Shown here in pieces: positions 59,987 to 64,000 of a stretch of DNA of 64,000 bases (position 1 is its first letter; every line of letters starts with the position of its first letter). The stretch is from NCBI RefSeq assembly GCF_003008575.1, contig NZ_CP027667.1:2284501-2348500 (forward strand). The letters are read 5' to 3'. The notes beneath the pieces are model-generated. The model worked only from the letters and a program-made list of their open reading frames with translations. It searched no databases and was not told the origin of the DNA. The translations under genes and the position numbers were made by a program. The stretch comes from Melaminivora suipulveris. Its GTDB lineage: Bacteria > Pseudomonadota > Gammaproteobacteria > Burkholderiales > Burkholderiaceae_C.

Positions 59987-60042
59987 GCTACTGAAAACAT
60001 AGCTATATGCGCTTTATCGACGCCGGCTCAGGCCATTATTTG
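59987..60042 (-). repeat. Dispersed two-hairpin repeat, copy R16
   Basis: Reverse copy: GCTACTGAAAACATAGC core, TATATGCGCTTTATCGACGC, CGGCTCAGGCC. It lies between flhB and the toxin-antitoxin pair, at the edge of the insertion in the flagellar block. Confidence 0.8.
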
Positions 60043-60070
60043 CTTGAAATTCACAGCTTGCACCGTCCGT

Positions 60071-60370
60071 CTACGCCGCCGGCGGCGTGTGCAGCAGCGT
60101 CAGCTTGAAGCCCAGCGCGTGCAAAACCTTGAACAGCGTCTCCGAGCTGGGGGCGCGCTCGCCCGACAGGCTCTTGTACAGGCTCTCGCGCGACAGGCCG
60201 GTGTCACGCGCCAGTTGCGTCATGCCGCGCGCGCGAGCGATGTCGCCCAGGACGGCGGCCAGCAGCGCCGGGTCGCCGTCCTCCACGGCCGCCTGCAGAT
60301 AAGCCGCGACATCGGCTTCGTCGCGCAGGTAGTTGGCTGCGTCAAAAGGTCGTGTCTTGATGAGGCTCAT
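60071..60370 (-). CDS. Type II antitoxin, HI1420-like (COG3636)
   Basis: A 99-residue addiction-module antidote. It begins MSLIKTRPFDAANYLRDEAD, the family opening, and has an XRE-type helix-turn-helix (RARGMTQLARDTGLSRESLY followed by KSLSGERAPSSETLFKVLHALG). The start at 60370 overlaps the toxin stop (ATGA). It should bind both the toxin and the operon promoter upstream of 60663. Confidence 0.88.
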   Translation of the reverse strand: MSLIKTRPFDAANYLRDEADVAAYLQAAVEDGDPALLAAVLGDIARARGMTQLARDTGLSRESLYKSLSGERAPSSETLFKVLHALGFKLTLLHTPPAA

Positions 60371-60663
60371 AAATGCAGTTCCTGCGCCATCTTCCTGGCG
60401 CGCTCGATGTCGCGCTGCTGGCTGGATTTGTCGCCGCCGCCCAGCATCACGACGATGGTGGACCCCCGCATCACGTAATACATGCGCCAGCCGGGACCAA
60501 AGAACTCGCGCATCTCCCATACGCCATCGCCGACTGGCCTCACATCACCGAGATGACCCAAGCCGGCTTTTCGCAGGCGAATTTGCAACCGGCCGCGTGT
60601 CGACTTGTCCCTGAGCGCTTCCATCCAGACAGCGAAAGCCTCAGCTTCAACGACGGTGTACAT
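60367..60663 (-). CDS. Type II toxin, HI1419-like (COG3657 / Gp49 family)
   Basis: A 98-residue HigB/RelE-related toxin: YTVVEAEAFAVWMEALRDKS, RLRKAGLGHLGDVRPVGDGV, WEMREFFGPGWRMYYVMRG, MLGGGDKSSQQRDIERARKM. The GDKSSQ(x)DI block is the family signature and is intact, so it is probably active. Toxin precedes antitoxin with a 4-base overlap. The pair sits in the flagellar block between cheZ and flhB. Confidence 0.9.
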   Translation of the reverse strand: MYTVVEAEAFAVWMEALRDKSTRGRLQIRLRKAGLGHLGDVRPVGDGVWEMREFFGPGWRMYYVMRGSTIVVMLGGGDKSSQQRDIERARKMAQELHL

Positions 60664-60714
60664 GGCACGATTGTAGCCTGTTGGCTACAGGGCGGCAGGC
60701 TATGCCGGGCTCGT

Positions 60715-61347
60715 CTAGAACCCCAGGCTCGCCAGCAGATCATCCACCTGCGACTGGCTGGTGACCACGTCCTGGCGATTCTCCGGATCGACCACCGGGC
60801 CTTGCAACGCCGCGGGCGCGGGGGCAGCCTCGGTGGCCGCCGTGCTGCCGGGCGGCGCGGTCTGGATCAGCAGCTGCACCAGCTGTTCCTCCAGCGTCGA
60901 GGCCAGGCGCACGACGCGGGCGATGACCTGGCCCGTGAGGTCGTGGAAGTCCTGCGCCATCATGATTTCGGTCAGGTGCGTGTCGGCCTCGCGCGTCACG
61001 CCCTCGACGTCGACCAGGAAGTTGTAGACCTCGCCGCGCGCCACGGCGGCCACCGGGTCGGCCACCAGTGCCTCGCGCACACGGCGCGTCTCGGCGGCGA
61101 TGTGGTCGTGCTGGGCCTTGGCCTGCTCGACGCGGGTGAGCACCTTCTCGGCCGCATCGCCGGTCAGCCGGGCGATGTAGGACAGGCGGCTCTGCGCGTC
61201 CGGCAGCTCGCCCATGCTGCCGCGCAGCTGGTCGGCGTAGCCCAGTTCGTTGAGCGCGCTGTGCAACTGGCGCGTGAGCTGCCCGATCTTCAGGTGGACG
61301 TCCTGGCCGGCCTCGGGGGCGGGGGACTCGCTTGCCTCGCCCTGCAT
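60715..61347 (-). CDS. cheZ: Chemotaxis phosphatase (CheZ)
   Basis: A 210-residue CheY-P phosphatase. The catalytic helix reads IMMAQDFHDLTGQVIARVV, keeping the Asp and Gln of the DLTGQ motif; the flexible C-terminal CheY-binding helix ends SQSQVDDLLASLGF. The rest is a long coiled coil. It starts one base before the cheY stop. It ends run rotation signals by removing phosphate from CheY. Confidence 0.95.
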   Translation of the reverse strand: MQGEASESPAPEAGQDVHLKIGQLTRQLHSALNELGYADQLRGSMGELPDAQSRLSYIARLTGDAAEKVLTRVEQAKAQHDHIAAETRRVREALVADPVAAVARGEVYNFLVDVEGVTREADTHLTEIMMAQDFHDLTGQVIARVVRLASTLEEQLVQLLIQTAPPGSTAATEAAPAPAALQGPVVDPENRQDVVTSQSQVDDLLASLGF

Positions 61348-61348
61348 G

Positions 61349-61735
61349 TCACAGCCCCAGTTTTTTCAGGATCAGGTTGACCTTTTCTTCCAGCGTGGCC
61401 TTGGTGAACGGCTTGACGATGTAGCCGGCCGCGCCGCCCTGGGCGGCGGCCACGATGTCCTCCTTGCGCGCCTCGGCGGTCACCATCAGCACCGGCAGGT
61501 GCTTGAGCTTGTCGTCCTTCTTGATCTCCGTGAGCAGCTGGAAGCCGTTCATGTTGGGCATGTTGATGTCGGTCACGACGAAGTCGAAGTGGCCGTTGCG
61601 CAGCTTGCCCAGCGCGGCCACGCCGTCTTCGGCCTCGTCGGCATCGGCAAAGCCGCTCTCCTTGAGCAGATTGCGCACGATGCGGCGCATGGTGGAGAAA
61701 TCGTCAACGATCAAAAAACGCAGGGCAGAGGACAC
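61349..61735 (-). CDS. cheY: Chemotaxis response regulator (CheY)
   Basis: A 128-residue single-domain receiver: acidic pair in [20 protein letters not shown], phosphorylated Asp56 in [23 protein letters not shown] threonine, and the lysine in [11 protein letters not shown]. The start is a GTG at 61735; the frame continues upstream without a good start. It is 50 bases downstream of motB and adjacent to cheZ, and acts on the motor switch FliM. Confidence 0.95.
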   Translation of the reverse strand: MSSALRFLIVDDFSTMRRIVRNLLKESGFADADEAEDGVAALGKLRNGHFDFVVTDINMPNMNGFQLLTEIKKDDKLKHLPVLMVTAEARKEDIVAAAQGGAAGYIVKPFTKATLEEKVNLILKKLGL

Positions 61736-61785
61736 GAAAGGCTCTTTTGGTCGGAAGTACGGGACGGACGCGCATGGCGGGCGGG

Positions 61786-62724
61786 TCAGCTGGACGCCGG
61801 CGGCGCACGATTGTCGGTCTTTTCGCCGCTGGCCGGGTTCATGGGCGCCGCGGCGCTGCTTTTGCCCAGCAGGCGCTCCTCGGCCTCGCGCGTCAATACG
61901 GTGATGGTGATGCGCCGGTTGACGGCGGCGCGCGGATTGCCCGGCTCCAGCAGGTCGCTGGCGGCCAGGCCGACCACGCGCCCGAGCTTGCCGTCGGGCA
62001 TGCCGGCGGCGACCAGTTCGCGCCGCGAGGCGTTGGCGCGGTCGGCCGACAGCTCCCAGTTGCTGTAGCCGCGCTCGCCGTTGCCGTAGGGCGTGGCGTC
62101 GGTGTGGCCGGCCAGGCTGATGCGGTTTTCCACGCCGCCCAGGGCCGCGCCGATCTCGCGCAGGATGTCGCGCATATAGGGTTTGACCAGCGCGCTGCCG
62201 CTGTCGAACATGGGCCGGTTCTGGTCGTCGACGATCTGGATCTGCAGGCCGTCGGGCGTCACGTCGATGCGGATCTGCGAGCGGTACTCGTTCAGGCGCG
62301 GGTTCTCGGTGATCATGGCGTCGATCTTGGCCTGCAGCGCGCGGATGCGCTGGGCGTCGATGCGCGCGCGTTCGGCGCGGGCGGCCTCGATGCTGGTGCG
62401 CCGGTTGGTGGCGCTGTCGTCGTCCGAGCGGCGCACCTGGCCATGTACCTTGGACAGGTCGTTGCCGCCGCCGGGGATGACGCTGGAGCTGTTGCCCGCC
62501 CCGTCGCCGCCCTGCATCGACACCTTCAGCGGCGACGAGAAATACGCGGCGATGCCCTGCAGCTCGCCCTTGGCGGTGGAGCCCAGCAGCCACATCAGCA
62601 GGAAGAACGCCATCATGGCCGTCACGAAGTCGGCATAGGCGATCTTCCAGGCGCCGCCGTGCGGCGCGTGCCGCACCTTCTTGCCGCGCTTGATGATGAT
62701 GGGCTGGAGCTTCTTCTCGGCCAT
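61786..62724 (-). CDS. motB: Flagellar stator protein (MotB)
   Basis: A 312-residue stator subunit. The N-terminal membrane helix carries the proton-binding Asp32 ([20 protein letters not shown]), a plug region follows, and the C-terminal OmpA-like domain binds peptidoglycan ([45 protein letters not shown]). Its ATG lies 12 bases after motA. Length is as usual. Confidence 0.97.
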   Translation of the reverse strand: MAEKKLQPIIIKRGKKVRHAPHGGAWKIAYADFVTAMMAFFLLMWLLGSTAKGELQGIAAYFSSPLKVSMQGGDGAGNSSSVIPGGGNDLSKVHGQVRRSDDDSATNRRTSIEAARAERARIDAQRIRALQAKIDAMITENPRLNEYRSQIRIDVTPDGLQIQIVDDQNRPMFDSGSALVKPYMRDILREIGAALGGVENRISLAGHTDATPYGNGERGYSNWELSADRANASRRELVAAGMPDGKLGRVVGLAASDLLEPGNPRAAVNRRITITVLTREAEERLLGKSSAAAPMNPASGEKTDNRAPPASS

Positions 62725-62736
62725 GGCACCCTCAGG

Positions 62737-63597
62737 TCACTTCTTGCCCTTGACGTGGGCTTCGAGTTCGGCGAAGCCGGGCCGGTCGCCCGAGAACAGC
62801 ACCTTGCGGCCGAACTCGATGGCCGTGGCCGGGTTGTAGCCCTGCATGCTGGCCAGCAGCGTCGATTTGATGCAGGCGAATTCCTTGGCGGCGTCCTCGG
62901 CCTTTTGCTCCAGCAGGCCGGCCAGCGGCTCCACGGCGCCGTAGGCCAGCAAGATGCCCAAAAACGTGCCCACCAGCGCCGAGGCGATCATGCCGCCCAG
63001 GACAGCCGGCGGTTGGCCCACCGAGCCCATGGTGTTGACCACGCCCAGCACGGCGGCCACGATGCCGAAGGCTGGCAGGGCGCCCGCCAGCCGCGTGAGC
63101 GCGGCCACGGGGGCGTGCGCCTCCTGGTGGTGGGTTTCGATCTCGGCGTCCATGAGCGACTCGATCTCGTGCGCGTTCAGGTTGCCCGAGACCATCATGC
63201 GCAGGTAGTCGGTGGTGAACTCGATGACGTGGTGGTCGCTGCCGACGGTGGGGAATTTCTTGAACAGCTCGGACTTTTCCGGCTCTTCCACATCCTGCTC
63301 GATGGCCATCAGGCCTTCCTTGCGCGCCTTTTGCAGGATCTCGTAGAGCATGGACAGCAGCTCCATATAGCGCGCCTTGGTGTACTTGTTGCCCTTGAGC
63401 ACCTTGGGCAGCGAGGAAAACGTCGCCTTGAGCACCTTGGGCTGGTTGTTCACGATGAACGCGCCCAGGGCCGCGCCGCCGATGGTGATCATCTCGAAGG
63501 GCAGCGCGTCCAGCAGCACCTTGATGTTGCCGCCGTGGGCGATGAACACCCCGAAGATGGCGCCGAAGGTGATGAGGTAGCCGAGGATGACGAGCAT
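62737..63597 (-). CDS. motA: Flagellar stator protein (MotA)
   Basis: A 286-residue stator channel subunit with four helices. It begins MLVILGYLITFGAIFGVFIA, has the cytosolic loop RYMELLSMLYEILQKARKEG with the charged residues that touch FliG, and PAFGIVAAVLGVVNTMG and LVGTFLGILLAYGAVEPLAG in the last two helices. No clear sigma-28 box was found in the 140 bases upstream. Confidence 0.97.
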   Translation of the reverse strand: MLVILGYLITFGAIFGVFIAHGGNIKVLLDALPFEMITIGGAALGAFIVNNQPKVLKATFSSLPKVLKGNKYTKARYMELLSMLYEILQKARKEGLMAIEQDVEEPEKSELFKKFPTVGSDHHVIEFTTDYLRMMVSGNLNAHEIESLMDAEIETHHQEAHAPVAALTRLAGALPAFGIVAAVLGVVNTMGSVGQPPAVLGGMIASALVGTFLGILLAYGAVEPLAGLLEQKAEDAAKEFACIKSTLLASMQGYNPATAIEFGRKVLFSGDRPGFAELEAHVKGKK

Positions 63598-63734
63598 GCT
63601 GGGTTCTGGAAGAGGATCGCGTGGAGGAGTCGGCGCGGAAGGTCAGTGTTTCGGATTGTGGCAGGCAGGCACAAAGGCTTGTACCCGGCCGCCCCGGCGG
63701 CGGCGCCTTTCCAGCGTGAGGGTGTCTTTGGAAG

Positions 63735-63790
63735 AAATATGCCTTGAGTCGACGTGAATCAAAGGCATATAGCTACTAAAAATGTAGCAA
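63735..63790 (+). repeat. Dispersed two-hairpin repeat, copy R17
   Basis: AAATATGCCTTGAGTCGACG, TGAATCAAAGGCATAT, then the core AGCTACTAAAAATGTAGC. In this copy the core stem is GCTAC/GTAGC where R10 has GCTAT/ATAGC, a paired change that keeps the hairpin. It lies between flagellin and motA. Confidence 0.85.
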
Positions 63791-63803
63791 TGGCGATGCC
63801 GGC

Positions 63804-64000
63804 TCAACCCTTGAGCAGCGCCAGCACGCCCTGCGGGATCTGGTTGGCCTGCGCCACCATGGCGGTGCCGGCCTGCTGCAGGATCTGCGTGCGCGACAGA
63901 TTGGCGGTTTCCTGGGCGAAGTCGGCGTCCTGGATGCGGCTGCGCGAGGCGGACATGTTTTCCGAGGTGGTGTTCAGGTTGGCGATCGCCGTCTCGAAGC
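63804..64000 (-). CDS. fliC: Flagellin, C-terminal end (cut by the window edge)
   Basis: Only the last 65 residues are in view. The reading frame gives [40 protein letters not shown], and [24 protein letters not shown], the conserved D0/D1 C-terminal helix of flagellin including the SRIxDADFAxE and QQAG(x)A(x)VAQAN blocks. The stop is at 63804-63806. The rest lies beyond 64000. Confidence 0.95.
   Translation of the reverse strand, partial: FETAIANLNTTSENMSASRSRIQDADFAQETANLSRTQILQQAGTAMVAQANQIPQGVLALLKG

Overview
The window looks like a chromosomal segment of a high-GC betaproteobacterium of the Comamonadaceae (Acidovorax / Alicycliphilus / Melaminivora-like). Supporting signs are a Bug-type solute receptor, flagellar genes ordered motAB-cheYZ-flhBAFG-fliA with flgBCDEFGHIJKL facing flgA-flgM-flgN, an MFS-acyltransferase fusion, DUF2145 and YXWGXW proteins, and a dispersed two-hairpin repeat in many gene junctions. 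No rRNA, tRNA, CRISPR array, prophage or intact insertion sequence was seen.

Layout. Positions 1-13.3 kb hold mixed genes: Bug receptor, YXWGXW protein, XRE regulator, lysophospholipid transporter/acyltransferase fusion, a COG4737/COG2944-type toxin-antitoxin pair, a PAS protein, a four-gene membrane/secreted cluster (YiaA/B-like, unknown, DUF2145, zinc ribbon), glutathione transferase, tgt, UspA and phospholipase A. Positions 13.3-24 kb hold a Rep/UvrD helicase, a lipoprotein acid phosphatase, an AEC carrier, priA, a 660-bp gene-free gap with two DnaA-box-like sites, hemE, an L,D-transpeptidase, a transglutaminase-like protein and a PaaI-type thioesterase. Positions 24-38 kb hold dsbD with a coupled small unknown gene, a MATE pump, a creatininase-family enzyme, a phosphatase-fold protein, an amino-acid cluster (threonine dehydratase, a shrunken VOC protein, PLP aminotransferase, EamA and LysE exporters) divergent from a MocR regulator, and a nitronate monooxygenase with an extra helical domain. 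Positions 38-64 kb are the flagellar/chemotaxis region.

How the genes work together. The flagellar block encodes rod, hook, rings and junction proteins (flgA-L), export gate (flhA, flhB), placement factors (flhF and an flhG-like gene), sigma-28 and its antagonist FlgM, the chaperone FlgN, the stator (motA, motB), the chemotaxis output pair cheY/cheZ, and the 3' end of flagellin. Three things interrupt this otherwise standard block: an unknown secreted protein between flgH and flgI, a toxin-antitoxin pair between cheZ and flhB, and a BrnTA locus between flgN and fliA whose toxin gene has lost its 5' half.

The most unusual signal is a dispersed repeat of about 55 bp. At least fourteen recognisable copies lie here, mostly just after stop codons, but several lie in frame inside genes: one encodes the signal-peptide core of DsbD, one the linker of the MocR regulator, and two form the C-termini of an XRE regulator and a small hypothetical protein.
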